A stretch of DNA of 64,000 bases, from contig WELA01008653.1 in assembly GCA_009602735.1 (NCBI GenBank), forward strand, positions 62,001 to 126,000, in the 5' to 3' direction. Source of the stretch: Mesotaenium endlicherianum (Eukaryota; Streptophyta; Zygnematophyceae; Zygnematales; Mesotaeniaceae). The notes under the pieces are model-generated. The model had not been told where the DNA came from and made no database searches. It saw only the letters and a list, made by a program, of their open reading frames with translations. Positions 18,591 to 28,038 of the stretch are shown here, in pieces (position 1 is the stretch's first letter; each line of letters opens with the position of its first letter). Both the position numbers and the translations under genes were made by a program.

Positions 18591-19808
18591 ATGGCTATTG
18601 ATCAATTTTTTGTAGCAGGTATCAACTATAAAAAAACAGATGCGCATATCCGCGGTCAGTTTGCCGTAGGGCCCGATCAATACGCAATACTGCTGCAAAA
18701 AGCTTCCCTGTATGGATTACAGGAAGTATTTGTGCTCAGTACCTGTAACCGCACCGAGATTTATGGCCTGGCCGACAATGCTGCTGTGTTGATTGAATTA
18801 TTATGCAGTGTAACCACAGGTTCAGCCGCTGTTTTTACCGAAGGATGTTATATCAGGCAAGGCCATGAGGCCATCAACCACATTTTTGCGGTTGGCGCCG
18901 GTCTCGATTCCCAGATACTGGGCGATTATGAGATCGTTGGGCAAATGAAACAGGCCGTTAAGTTCGCCAAAGAAAGGAACTGCATCGGCGCTTTCATGGA
19001 AAGGCTATTCAACACCGTATTGCAGGCTTCCAAAACCATCAAGAATGAAACGGCGCTCAGCGGAGGCACTATTTCTGTTTCTTTTGCCGCCATTCAATTC
19101 CTTAAATCACGTCTTATTGATCATAGCAGCCAACAGATACTATTGTTGGGTACCGGCAAGATCGGTCGCAATACCTGCAAGAACCTGATCGACTACCTGG
19201 GTATCAAAGACATTGTGTTGATCAACCGTACGCCAGAAAAAGCGGTGGAGTTGGCAAATGAAATGGGACTGAAAGCCGCTCCTTACGAATCATTGGAACA
19301 ACAGGTACAGGATGCGTCGGTCATCATTGTGGCTACCAATGCCAGTAGCCCGGTCATCGCCCATCAACAATTGATCAACAGTACACCCAAGATATTGATC
19401 GACCTGTCTATCCCCAATAATATTGAACCGGCGGCCGGCACTTTAGCACATATTACGCTGGCCAACGTGGATGACTTGTCAAAAATCAACGATGAAACAT
19501 TGCTGAAAAGAAAAGCGGAAGTGCCCAAAGCGCTGACCATTATTGAAACACATAAAGCCGAATTCGAAGAATGGCTCAGTCTGCGCAGCCACGTTCCGGT
19601 ATTGAAAGCGGTCAAGCAGAAACTGCAAGACATGCACAGTTGTAAAATATTCCGCTCGGCGCACCAGCAATTATCTTCAACACCCATCGACAAAGCTGCC
19701 ATACAGAAAGTGGTGAACAATGTGGCCTTGAAAATGCGCTACCAGCACCAACCCGGCTGCCACTATATAGAGGCGATCAATGATTTCATGACCAGCAGCA
19801 CTAATTAA
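18591..19808 (+). CDS. hemA: Glutamyl-tRNA reductase
   Basis: Reduces Glu-tRNA to glutamate-1-semialdehyde, the committed step of the C5 route to heme. The nucleophilic Cys lies in STCNRTEIYG (Cys about residue 51), GLDSQILGDYEIVGQMK follows, and GTGKIGRN near residue 187 begins the NADPH domain. The 405 residues include the C-terminal dimerisation helix. It is the first gene of the rightward heme operon, with hemC starting one base after its stop. Confidence 0.96.
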   Translation: MAIDQFFVAGINYKKTDAHIRGQFAVGPDQYAILLQKASLYGLQEVFVLSTCNRTEIYGLADNAAVLIELLCSVTTGSAAVFTEGCYIRQGHEAINHIFAVGAGLDSQILGDYEIVGQMKQAVKFAKERNCIGAFMERLFNTVLQASKTIKNETALSGGTISVSFAAIQFLKSRLIDHSSQQILLLGTGKIGRNTCKNLIDYLGIKDIVLINRTPEKAVELANEMGLKAAPYESLEQQVQDASVIIVATNASSPVIAHQQLINSTPKILIDLSIPNNIEPAAGTLAHITLANVDDLSKINDETLLKRKAEVPKALTIIETHKAEFEEWLSLRSHVPVLKAVKQKLQDMHSCKIFRSAHQQLSSTPIDKAAIQKVVNNVALKMRYQHQPGCHYIEAINDFMTSSTN

Positions 19809-19809
19809 G

Positions 19810-20751
19810 ATGAACAAGCTATTAAGAATTGGCACGCGCGACAGTCAACTGGCTGTCTGGCAGGCTACATTGGTACAGGAACAACTGAAACAACATGGCA
19901 TAGCCAGTGAGTTGGTGTTGGTGAAAAGCGATGGTGACCTCGACCTGGTAACACCGCTGTATGAAATAGGCGTACAGGGCATTTTTACCAAGACCCTCGA
20001 TACTGCTCTTTTGAATAACCGGATTGACATTGCGGTGCATTCTATGAAAGATGTGCCAACACAGCCGGCAAAAGGCATTGTACAAGCTGCCGTGCTAAAG
20101 AGGGCTTCGTATAAAGATATTTTAGTTCCTTCGTCATCCCGAGCGCAGCCGAGGGACCTCACCGATCCTTCAGCAGATGCTTTACTCACCATTGCCACCA
20201 GTAGTACCCGCAGGAAAGCACAATGGCTCAACCGTTATCCGCATCATCGTATAGAAAGTTTGCGCGGTAATGTGAACACCCGGTTGCGTAAGCTCGCGGA
20301 AAGTGATTGGTATGGCGCCATTTTTGCCGCCGCGGGACTGGAGCGCATCGGCCTGCGGCCCGATAATGCCATAGAACTGGATTGGATGCTGCCCGCTCCG
20401 TCGCAAGGAGCCATCATGGTAGTATGCAGGGAGCATGAACATACAGTGGCCGATGCCTGTGCTTTAATGAACGATGCAACTACTGCACTATGCACACAAA
20501 TCGAAAAAGATTTTCTCCGCAGTTTGTTCGGCGGATGTACCACACCTATCAGCGCCCTGGCTGAATTATCCAATGATACTGTTTTATTCCGTGGCAATAT
20601 CCTTTCACCCGATGGTACACAAAAATTAGAAACAGCTGTCCAGGTTCCCGTACAGGAAAGCAAAGGTATCGGCATAACGGCCGCCAACCAACTGCTGGAG
20701 CAGGGAGCCGGCGAAATAGTAGCCGCCATTCGCAATGCAACTCATTCGTAA
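19810..20751 (+). CDS. hemC: Porphobilinogen deaminase with a repeat-derived insert
   Basis: Polymerises four porphobilinogen units into hydroxymethylbilane. It has the N-terminal IGTRDSQLAVWQA, ATSSTRRKAQWL in the active-site region, and LFGGCTTPISALAE with the dipyrromethane-cofactor Cys near residue 242. Residues about 108-123 ([16 protein letters not shown]) are encoded by part of the palindromic repeat and fill the loop before ATSSTRR, which is shorter in E. coli HemC. The frame is intact, so the enzyme is probably functional. It overlaps hemD by 17 bp. Confidence 0.95.
   Translation: MNKLLRIGTRDSQLAVWQATLVQEQLKQHGIASELVLVKSDGDLDLVTPLYEIGVQGIFTKTLDTALLNNRIDIAVHSMKDVPTQPAKGIVQAAVLKRASYKDILVPSSSRAQPRDLTDPSADALLTIATSSTRRKAQWLNRYPHHRIESLRGNVNTRLRKLAESDWYGAIFAAAGLERIGLRPDNAIELDWMLPAPSQGAIMVVCREHEHTVADACALMNDATTALCTQIEKDFLRSLFGGCTTPISALAELSNDTVLFRGNILSPDGTQKLETAVQVPVQESKGIGITAANQLLEQGAGEIVAAIRNATHS
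20132..20177. repeat. Palindromic repeat copy C, partial, inside hemC
   Basis: About 46 bp covering one arm and the linker of the repeat, in frame within hemC. The linker, with its CTTCAGCAGAT stretch, matches the linker of copy F closely. The other arm is absent. Confidence 0.88.
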
Positions 20752-21430
20752 AACCATATTATCTACCCGGCCAGTGAGCGCTGCATTGGTTCGCGCAGCT
20801 CAATCAAAAAATATTGAGCTGGAAGCCATTTCGTTCATTGAAACGGAAGCCATTGAAGATGTGGAAGTGCAACAGGAAATAGAACAGGCTGCACTGCAAA
20901 GGGCTGCAATCGTCTTCACCAGTATGAATGCGGTGAAAGCGGTGACCGATATGCTGGATCAGCAGGTGCCCGAATGGCGTATCTACTGCATTGGCCATAA
21001 AACACAGGAACTGGTATCGGATTATTTCGGAGCACAGTCAATTGCCGCAACAGCCGACCATGCGATGGCATTGGCCGATGCCATTATAGAAGATGGTCCC
21101 GAAGAAGTGTTTTTCTTTTGCGGCAATAACCGCCGCGATGAACTTCCTCATCAGTTGCAGGAACACAACATAGAAGTTAATGAAATAACGGTATACCAGA
21201 CAAGGTTGCTGCCACATAAAGTGGACAAAGCCTATGATGCAGTGGTATTTTTCAGTCCGAGTGCTGTTGACAGTTTTTTCAAGCTGAACAAATTGCCCGA
21301 ACATACAATAGTATATGCAATTGGCAATACAACAAAAGCAGCTGTGAAAAAATATTGCAGCAATCCTGTGAAGGTGGGAGACTCTCCCGATAAAGAAGCG
21401 TTGATAAGAAAAGTAATAACGTCATCCTGA
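20735..21430 (+). CDS. hemD: Uroporphyrinogen-III synthase
   Basis: Closes and inverts ring D of hydroxymethylbilane. At 231 residues it shows the weakly conserved two-lobed HemD pattern: [15 protein letters not shown] at the start, a [11 protein letters not shown]-type segment, [25 protein letters not shown], and [12 protein letters not shown] near the end. Position between hemC and hemE supports the call. The stop codon TGA (21428-21430) lies within repeat copy D, and the last residues (TSS) are repeat-encoded. Confidence 0.9.
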   Translation: MQLIRKTILSTRPVSAALVRAAQSKNIELEAISFIETEAIEDVEVQQEIEQAALQRAAIVFTSMNAVKAVTDMLDQQVPEWRIYCIGHKTQELVSDYFGAQSIAATADHAMALADAIIEDGPEEVFFFCGNNRRDELPHQLQEHNIEVNEITVYQTRLLPHKVDKAYDAVVFFSPSAVDSFFKLNKLPEHTIVYAIGNTTKAAVKKYCSNPVKVGDSPDKEALIRKVITSS

Positions 21431-21498
21431 GCGAACGAAGCGAGTCGAAGGAGCTGCTAAAAACTCAGACAGATCCCTCGGCTGCGCTCGGGATGACG
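21420..21498. repeat. Palindromic repeat copy D
   Basis: A single 79-bp unit in the hemD-hemE spacer. Its left end contains the hemD stop codon. Its right end is 17 bp before the hemE ATG. Confidence 0.93.
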
Positions 21499-21515
21499 AT
21501 GAAAAAAGATGTAAA

Positions 21516-22541
21516 ATGAAGAACAATTTACTGTTAAAAACACTCCGCGGAGAGCCCACCGAAAGAACACCTGTATGGATGATGCGCCAGGCAGGAAGAT
21601 ACCTGCCCGAATACATGGTATTGCGTGAAAAGTATGGATTCTTTGAACGCTGTCAAACACCGGAACTGGCCTGCGAGATTACCTTACAACCAGTTGATAT
21701 TATTGGTGTGGATGCCGCCATCCTGTTTTCAGACATACTGGTAGTACCACAGGCTATGGGGCTTGAAGTACAGTTGGTAGAAAGCAAAGGCCCCTGGCTG
21801 CCCGATCCAATTAAAACGAAGCACGACCTGAATCGCATCCGTGTACCTGAAATAACAGAAACCCTGGGTTATGTACTGGATGCCATCAAACTCATCAAAC
21901 AGGAATTGAATGATCGTGTGCCACTGATTGGTTTTGCCGGCGCTCCCTGGACCATTCTATGTTACATGGTGCAAGGCAAGGGTTCCAAAACATTCGATGA
22001 AGCAAAAGCTTTTTGTTATACACAACCAGCGCTGGCTCATCAATTATTGCAGATGATCACCGATACCACCATCGCTTACCTGCAAGGACAAATAGGCGCC
22101 GGTGCCGATGCAGTACAGCTATTCGACAGCTGGGGTGGATTACTGGGTCCTGATGATTTTGAAAACCTCTCATTGCAATACATCAGACAGATCGTTGCTG
22201 CCGTAAAGGATAAAGCGCCTGTGATCATTTTTGCCAAAGGCGCCTGGCATAGCCTGGATGAGATGGCAGCTACAGGAGCACATGGACTGGGCATCGATTG
22301 GTGTATCAAACCCGCTGTAGCCAGGCAATTGGCGGGTAAGCATGTTACACTGCAGGGAAATTTCGATCCGGCCAAACTCTTATCGCCTATACCCGTTATC
22401 CGCAAGGAAGTAACAGCGATGCTCGCTGCATTCGGACCTGGGAATCATATTGCCAACCTGGGTCATGGTATCCTGCCCAATGTACCGGTAGACCATGCCA
22501 GGGCTTTTGTTGATACCGTGAAAGAATACCGTCATGCCTGA
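21516..22541 (+). CDS. hemE: Uroporphyrinogen decarboxylase
   Basis: Removes the four acetate carboxyls of uroporphyrinogen III to give coproporphyrinogen III. The 341-residue TIM-barrel protein carries the signature [15 protein letters not shown] near the N-terminus, [13 protein letters not shown] in the middle, and [10 protein letters not shown]; the C-terminal [20 protein letters not shown] is typical. It overlaps the start of hemF by 8 bp. Confidence 0.97.
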   Translation: MKNNLLLKTLRGEPTERTPVWMMRQAGRYLPEYMVLREKYGFFERCQTPELACEITLQPVDIIGVDAAILFSDILVVPQAMGLEVQLVESKGPWLPDPIKTKHDLNRIRVPEITETLGYVLDAIKLIKQELNDRVPLIGFAGAPWTILCYMVQGKGSKTFDEAKAFCYTQPALAHQLLQMITDTTIAYLQGQIGAGADAVQLFDSWGGLLGPDDFENLSLQYIRQIVAAVKDKAPVIIFAKGAWHSLDEMAATGAHGLGIDWCIKPAVARQLAGKHVTLQGNFDPAKLLSPIPVIRKEVTAMLAAFGPGNHIANLGHGILPNVPVDHARAFVDTVKEYRHA

Positions 22542-23469
22542 ACAGAACAAGCATACTTTGTTTCGTGACCGCTGGATAGATTATATATACAGCTTGCAGG
22601 ACCGTATATGCAAAGGCCTGGAAGAAATTGATGGCAACGCTGTTTTCAAAGAAGACCAATGGAAGCGCGAAGAAGGCGGGGGCGGCAAGACGCGCGTCAT
22701 CAGCGATGGCACTGTGTTTGAAAAAGGCGGCGTCAATACTTCTGTAGTGAGTGGCAAAGTAAGCGCTCCCATGCGCGCCCAGTTACAGCTCGATGGTGAT
22801 CAATGGTTTGCCTGCGGCCTGTCGCTCGTGATCCATCCGCTGAATCCTTATGTGCCTACTGTTCATGCCAACTGGCGTTATTTTGAATTGTACGATGCAT
22901 CGGGAAACATTATCGACCGTTGGTTTGGCGGCGGTACCGACCTCACGCCTTATTATTTGTTTGAAGAAGATGCCCGTCATTTTCACCAGACGCTGAAGAA
23001 CAGTATCGATCCGTTTGGCCAGGATCTTTACACGAAATACAAGGCGCAGTGTGATAATTATTTTGTGAACCTGCATCGCAATAAAGAGACCAGGGGCATT
23101 GGTGGTATATTCTACGATCACCTGCGGCCAAAAGATGAAGCCGAACTGGAAACATTGTTCGCTTTTCAACAAGCTAATGGAAATGCATTCCTGGATGCAT
23201 ACCTGCCCATTGTTGCAAAACGAAAAGCGCATGCTTATGGTGCGAGAGAAACAGAATGGCAAGAGATCCGCAGGGGTCGTTATGTTGAATTCAATCTCAT
23301 TCACGACCGTGGCACTATCTTCGGACTCAAAACCAATGGCAGAACAGAAAGCATACTGATGAGCCTGCCCCCAAGAGCAAGATGGATCTACGATCACAAA
23401 CCAGAGACAGGAAGCGAAGAAGAAAAATTGTTGAACATTTTTCTACAACCCAAAGAATGGATTGAATGA
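22534..23469 (+). CDS. hemF: Oxygen-dependent coproporphyrinogen III oxidase
   Basis: Oxidatively decarboxylates coproporphyrinogen III with O2. The signature segments are [39 protein letters not shown] and [18 protein letters not shown]. The length of 311 residues is usual. Choice of HemF rather than the anaerobic radical enzyme HemN points to aerobic growth, although a hemN elsewhere is not excluded. It is coupled to hemE by an 8-bp overlap. Confidence 0.97.
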   Translation: MPEQNKHTLFRDRWIDYIYSLQDRICKGLEEIDGNAVFKEDQWKREEGGGGKTRVISDGTVFEKGGVNTSVVSGKVSAPMRAQLQLDGDQWFACGLSLVIHPLNPYVPTVHANWRYFELYDASGNIIDRWFGGGTDLTPYYLFEEDARHFHQTLKNSIDPFGQDLYTKYKAQCDNYFVNLHRNKETRGIGGIFYDHLRPKDEAELETLFAFQQANGNAFLDAYLPIVAKRKAHAYGARETEWQEIRRGRYVEFNLIHDRGTIFGLKTNGRTESILMSLPPRARWIYDHKPETGSEEEKLLNIFLQPKEWIE

Positions 23470-23480
23470 CACGAATATTA

Positions 23481-23559
23481 CGTCATCCTGAGCGAGCGAA
23501 GCGAGTCGAAGGAGCTGTTGAAAGTTCGGGCAGGTCCCTCGGCTGCGCTCGGGATGACG
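23481..23559. repeat. Palindromic repeat copy E
   Basis: A single 79-bp unit in the hemF-hemB spacer, same orientation as copy D. Arms and linker are close to copy B. Confidence 0.93.
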
Positions 23560-23579
23560 GAGAAAAAATGACCAAATAA

Positions 23580-24566
<987 letters not shown>

Positions 24567-24573
24567 TTTTGCT

Positions 24574-24687
24574 CGTCATCCCGAGCAACGTCACCCTGAG
24601 CGAGCGAAGCGAGTCGAAGGGGCTGCCGAGGGACCTCACGAAGCCTTCAGCAGATCCTTCGACTCGCTTCGCTCGCTCAGGATGACG
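24574..24687. repeat. Palindromic repeat copy F, nested composite
   Basis: A unit interrupted within its left arm by a second left arm (about 24588-24621). The nested junction is the same as in copy G, in opposite orientation. It sits in the hemB-hemL spacer. Confidence 0.9.
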
Positions 24688-24722
24688 TTCAAATCCAACT
24701 TTTACTATTTGAACTCAACTCT

Positions 24723-26009
24723 ATGTACGAAAAAAGCAAACTCCTCTTCGAACGCGCGCAACAAAGTATTCCCGGTGGCGTAAACTCACCTGTGCGGGCT
24801 TTTAAAAGTGTAGGTGGAACACCTCTTTTTATAGAGAAAGCGCATGGCGCTTATTTATACGATGCCGATGATAACCGGTATATCGATTATATCGCTTCAT
24901 GGGGACCAATGATTCTTGGCCACGCTTACGAGCCCATAGTCAAAGCCATCCAGGAGAAAGCATTATTGTCCACTTCGTACGGAGCGCCTACCCTGCTCGA
25001 AATTGAAATGGCCGAGTTGATCCGGTCCATGGCTCCCAATGTAGACCTGATACGTATGGTCAGCAGTGGTACCGAAGCCTGCATGAGCGCTCTTCGCCTG
25101 GCGAGGGGATATACCGGCAGGAATAAATTCATCAAGTTCGAAGGTTGTTATCATGGCCATGCAGATGCATTCCTGGTTAAAGCGGGCAGTGGCGTAGCTA
25201 CTTTCAATATCCAGACCGTTCCGGGTGTAACAGGCGGCGTATCGAACGATACACTTTCCTGCGCATACAACGACCTGGAAGCAGTAAAACAATTGGTAAC
25301 AACACATAAAAACGAAATAGCCGCGATCATCGTAGAACCTGTTGCCGGCAATATGGGTTGTATTTTACCACAGCCGGGATTCCTGGAGGGACTTCGCACA
25401 ATATGCGATGAAGAAAACATGGTATTGATCTTTGATGAAGTGATGACGGGCTTCAGGCTGGCTCCCGGGGGCGCCCAGGAAAAATTGAGCATCGCCGCCG
25501 ATCTCGTTACTTATGGCAAAGTGATAGGTGGAGGTATGCCCGTGGGTGCATTCGGAGGTAAAAAAGTCATCATGGAAAAAATAGCGCCGCTGGGTAATGT
25601 TTACCAGGCAGGCACTTTGAGCGGCAACCCCATTGCCATGATCGCCGGTTATACCCTGTTACAGGAATTAAAACAGAACCCCGCTATTTACCGGGAGCTG
25701 GATGAAAAGACCAGTTACCTGCACACGGGCCTCAATGAAGTACTTAAAGCTTCCGGTATTCCCTATGTGATCAACAGACTGGGCTCCATGATCAGCATCC
25801 ATTTCAGCGATCATCCTGTGACTGATTTTGCCAGTGCTGCGGCTGCCCGTAATGAATTGTTCAGTCAGTTTTTCCATGCCATGCTTAAAAGAGGTATTTA
25901 CTTACCGCCTTCTGCTTTTGAAAGCTGGTTCCTGAACAATGCACTTACCAAAGCCGATCTTGACCAGACCATCGAAGCCACTGCTGCGAGCTTAAAAGAA
26001 ATAGCATGA
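24723..26009 (+). CDS. hemL: Glutamate-1-semialdehyde 2,1-aminomutase
   Basis: PLP enzyme converting glutamate-1-semialdehyde to 5-aminolevulinate, completing the C5 route begun by Hem[16 protein letters not shown] at the N-terminus is diagnostic. [16 protein letters not shown] holds the PLP-binding Asp, and [17 protein letters not shown] the catalytic Lys near residue 266. The length of 428 residues is typical. It is the last gene of the rightward heme group, 156 bp after hemB with a repeat between, so it may be partly independent. Confidence 0.97.
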   Translation: MYEKSKLLFERAQQSIPGGVNSPVRAFKSVGGTPLFIEKAHGAYLYDADDNRYIDYIASWGPMILGHAYEPIVKAIQEKALLSTSYGAPTLLEIEMAELIRSMAPNVDLIRMVSSGTEACMSALRLARGYTGRNKFIKFEGCYHGHADAFLVKAGSGVATFNIQTVPGVTGGVSNDTLSCAYNDLEAVKQLVTTHKNEIAAIIVEPVAGNMGCILPQPGFLEGLRTICDEENMVLIFDEVMTGFRLAPGGAQEKLSIAADLVTYGKVIGGGMPVGAFGGKKVIMEKIAPLGNVYQAGTLSGNPIAMIAGYTLLQELKQNPAIYRELDEKTSYLHTGLNEVLKASGIPYVINRLGSMISIHFSDHPVTDFASAAAARNELFSQFFHAMLKRGIYLPPSAFESWFLNNALTKADLDQTIEATAASLKEIA

Positions 26010-26167
26010 TTTTTGCGATATATAGCCGATTTTGCGGTTAACCTGACCGATTTTCATTAAATTATTGAGTAACAATTATAAAAAACGACTAATTTAATGT
26101 AACGAGGCTGCGTAATTCGTTAAATTTCACTCTTGAAATCAGCATCAGATCCAAAAGTCCAAGAACC

Positions 26168-27211
26168 ATGAAAAAAACTACCCTCTTTTTTTCTTTATTC
26201 CTCATTGCAATTTTCTTCAACGCCTGTTCCAAGGAGCTAAGTCTCGAAACCACGGGACTTGGCGGTAGCGCCAAGGGAACCCTCACCGATTCAGCCGGCA
26301 ACTGTAAAAATATCATAGTCAAAGGAGCCTATGTGGTGGGGCAGTCTGTGGGCGACAGCAACTATGCATTGGTCAATGTAAAATTTACTGCTCAGGGCAA
26401 GTATAAGATCACCAGTGATACCGTTAACGGCCTATGGTTTATCGACTCCGGCTTCGCTACACAAACAGGCGCCCTACTGGTTAAGGTAAGGGCAAAGGGT
26501 AAACCTATCCTGCCACAAAAAAGCGATTTTGTGTTAACCCTCAATGGCAGTGTTTGTACATTCTCGCTTTCATCTGCCAATCCGGGCGCCAACAACGATT
26601 ATTTTCCCAATACTTTCGGGTCCAGCTGGACGTACCGGTTTGTACCACCACTTCAAACACCCCCCAACTGGTTCACCACTACTGTGCTTACCAATACCTA
26701 TCGCATCGATACGCTTACCTATTTTGAGTTCCAGCAGGTGGATAGTATGAACAACAAATCAAGTTATTATTTCGCCAAAGACGGCAAGGGCAATTATTAT
26801 GCGTACAGTACCATCGAGTTCGACTATACCACGGTATTGGATTCGATCGTTCCCGTGGCCAAGAGTTATGTCAGTTACCCGTTCATGAAAGAAAGTGCAA
26901 ATGTTGGCGAAAACTGGACCGTATCGCAGCCCGGCACTTCCTGGTACAAAGGCCAATCAGGTACTTCACAAGCCGTGTTTACGGTTATTCAGAAAGGCAC
27001 GCCTTATGTTGCCGGCGGAACCACTTATTCCGATGTGATTGCAATGAAGCGTGAAATACAATTCAAGGCTTCAGGCAGCACGACCGGCTTCGCCAAGATT
27101 GCAGAAGGAACAGCTTATTATGCAAGGGGAACAGGATTGGTTGACCAGGTGTTCCCGAGAAGCGGCGGAACAACGCAGGCTATTACTTTAAAAACAGCAA
27201 CGATCAAATAA
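26168..27211 (+). CDS. Exported lipoprotein of unknown function
   Basis: I recognise no family. The N-terminus is a lipoprotein signal: basic MKKTT, a hydrophobic run, then a lipobox ending FNACSK, so Cys20 should be lipidated. The remaining 327 residues are rich in Ser, Thr, Gly and aromatic residues and predicted beta-strand. They show no catalytic motif, and NDYFPNTFGSSWTYRF near residue 142 resembles the entry strand of surface lipoproteins in Bacteroidota. The gene stands alone between hemL and lspA. A weak -7-like TAAATTTC lies at 26121-26128. Confidence 0.75.
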   Translation: MKKTTLFFSLFLIAIFFNACSKELSLETTGLGGSAKGTLTDSAGNCKNIIVKGAYVVGQSVGDSNYALVNVKFTAQGKYKITSDTVNGLWFIDSGFATQTGALLVKVRAKGKPILPQKSDFVLTLNGSVCTFSLSSANPGANNDYFPNTFGSSWTYRFVPPLQTPPNWFTTTVLTNTYRIDTLTYFEFQQVDSMNNKSSYYFAKDGKGNYYAYSTIEFDYTTVLDSIVPVAKSYVSYPFMKESANVGENWTVSQPGTSWYKGQSGTSQAVFTVIQKGTPYVAGGTTYSDVIAMKREIQFKASGSTTGFAKIAEGTAYYARGTGLVDQVFPRSGGTTQAITLKTATIK

Positions 27212-27215
27212 CCAC

Positions 27216-27334
27216 CGTCATCCTGAGCGAGCGAAGCGAGTCGAAGGACCTGCTTGAAGGTTCGGACAGATCCCTCGGCAGCCCCTTCGACTCGCTTCGC
27301 TCGCTCAGGGTGACGTTGCTCGGGATGAGATGAC
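27216..27334. repeat. Palindromic repeat copy G, nested composite
   Basis: Lies just after the lipoprotein gene. It holds the reverse complement of the nested junction seen in copy F, identical over at least 55 bp, and a slightly degraded right end. It fills most of the gap to lspA. Confidence 0.88.
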
Positions 27335-27347
27335 AATCAGTAAATAA

Positions 27348-28001
27348 TCAAAGGCTGCCTTGCTCAAGGGTGGCCTTTTTCATAAGCTGTTCTTTCTTGA
27401 AAAAACGGTTTTGAAAGATCAGGATGAGGATCACGCCAAGAGAAATTGAAGCGTCGGCAATATTGAATACCGGACGGAAAAATTCAAATTCCTCCCCTCC
27501 CCAGAAAGGCACCCATGACGGGAAATGCGCATTTCTGATAATAGGGAAATACAGCATGTCCACCACTTTACCATGGAACAAACCGGCATATCCGCCTCCC
27601 GGAGGAAACAGCCGGGCAATGTTCTGTGAGAACTGATTGCTGTTATCGAAGATCAATCCATAAAACAAACTGTCGATCAGGTTTCCCAGGGCACCCGCAT
27701 AGATCAGCGCTGCGCAGACAATAAAACCACGATGGTATTTTCTACGGATAAAGTCTTTCAATAAGAAAGTACCCCAAACCACGGCCACCAGCCTGAACAA
27801 AGTCAGGGCAATTTTCCCAAAGCCGCCGCCGAACTTCCACCCCCAGGCCATCCCCTCGTTTTCTACAAAATGCAGGTTGAACCAACTGCCCAATACGGCA
27901 TGTTCTTCGCCTGCATAATAATTCAGTTTAATGTAAAATTTCAATGCCTGGTCTAACAGTATCACCCCAAGGATGATAAAAAACACATGTTTTGCTTTCA
28001 C
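27348..28001 (-). CDS. lspA: Lipoprotein signal peptidase (SPase II)
   Basis: Inner-membrane aspartyl protease that removes signal peptides from prolipoproteins. The two catalytic Asp lie in GALGNLIDSLFYG and FNIADASISLG. Four hydrophobic helices are visible. At 217 residues it is longer than the ~165 of E. coli because of an expanded periplasmic loop between the two motifs, common in Bacteroidota. In many relatives lspA follows ileS and dksA. Here it follows murF-alr by 37 bp instead. Confidence 0.95.
   Translation of the reverse strand: MKAKHVFFIILGVILLDQALKFYIKLNYYAGEEHAVLGSWFNLHFVENEGMAWGWKFGGGFGKIALTLFRLVAVVWGTFLLKDFIRRKYHRGFIVCAALIYAGALGNLIDSLFYGLIFDNSNQFSQNIARLFPPGGGYAGLFHGKVVDMLYFPIIRNAHFPSWVPFWGGEEFEFFRPVFNIADASISLGVILILIFQNRFFKKEQLMKKATLEQGSL
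27351..27380 (+). terminator. Possible terminator within the lspA 3' end
   Basis: AAGGCTGCC and GGTGGCCTT pair over 9 bp with two G-T pairs around a 9-nt loop, followed by a short T run. On the plus strand this could end the lipoprotein transcript. It overlaps the last codons of lspA. Confidence 0.35.
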
Positions 28002-28038
28002 TTATTTTATTTTAAAAACCAGTCAAAGATAGGATTCA

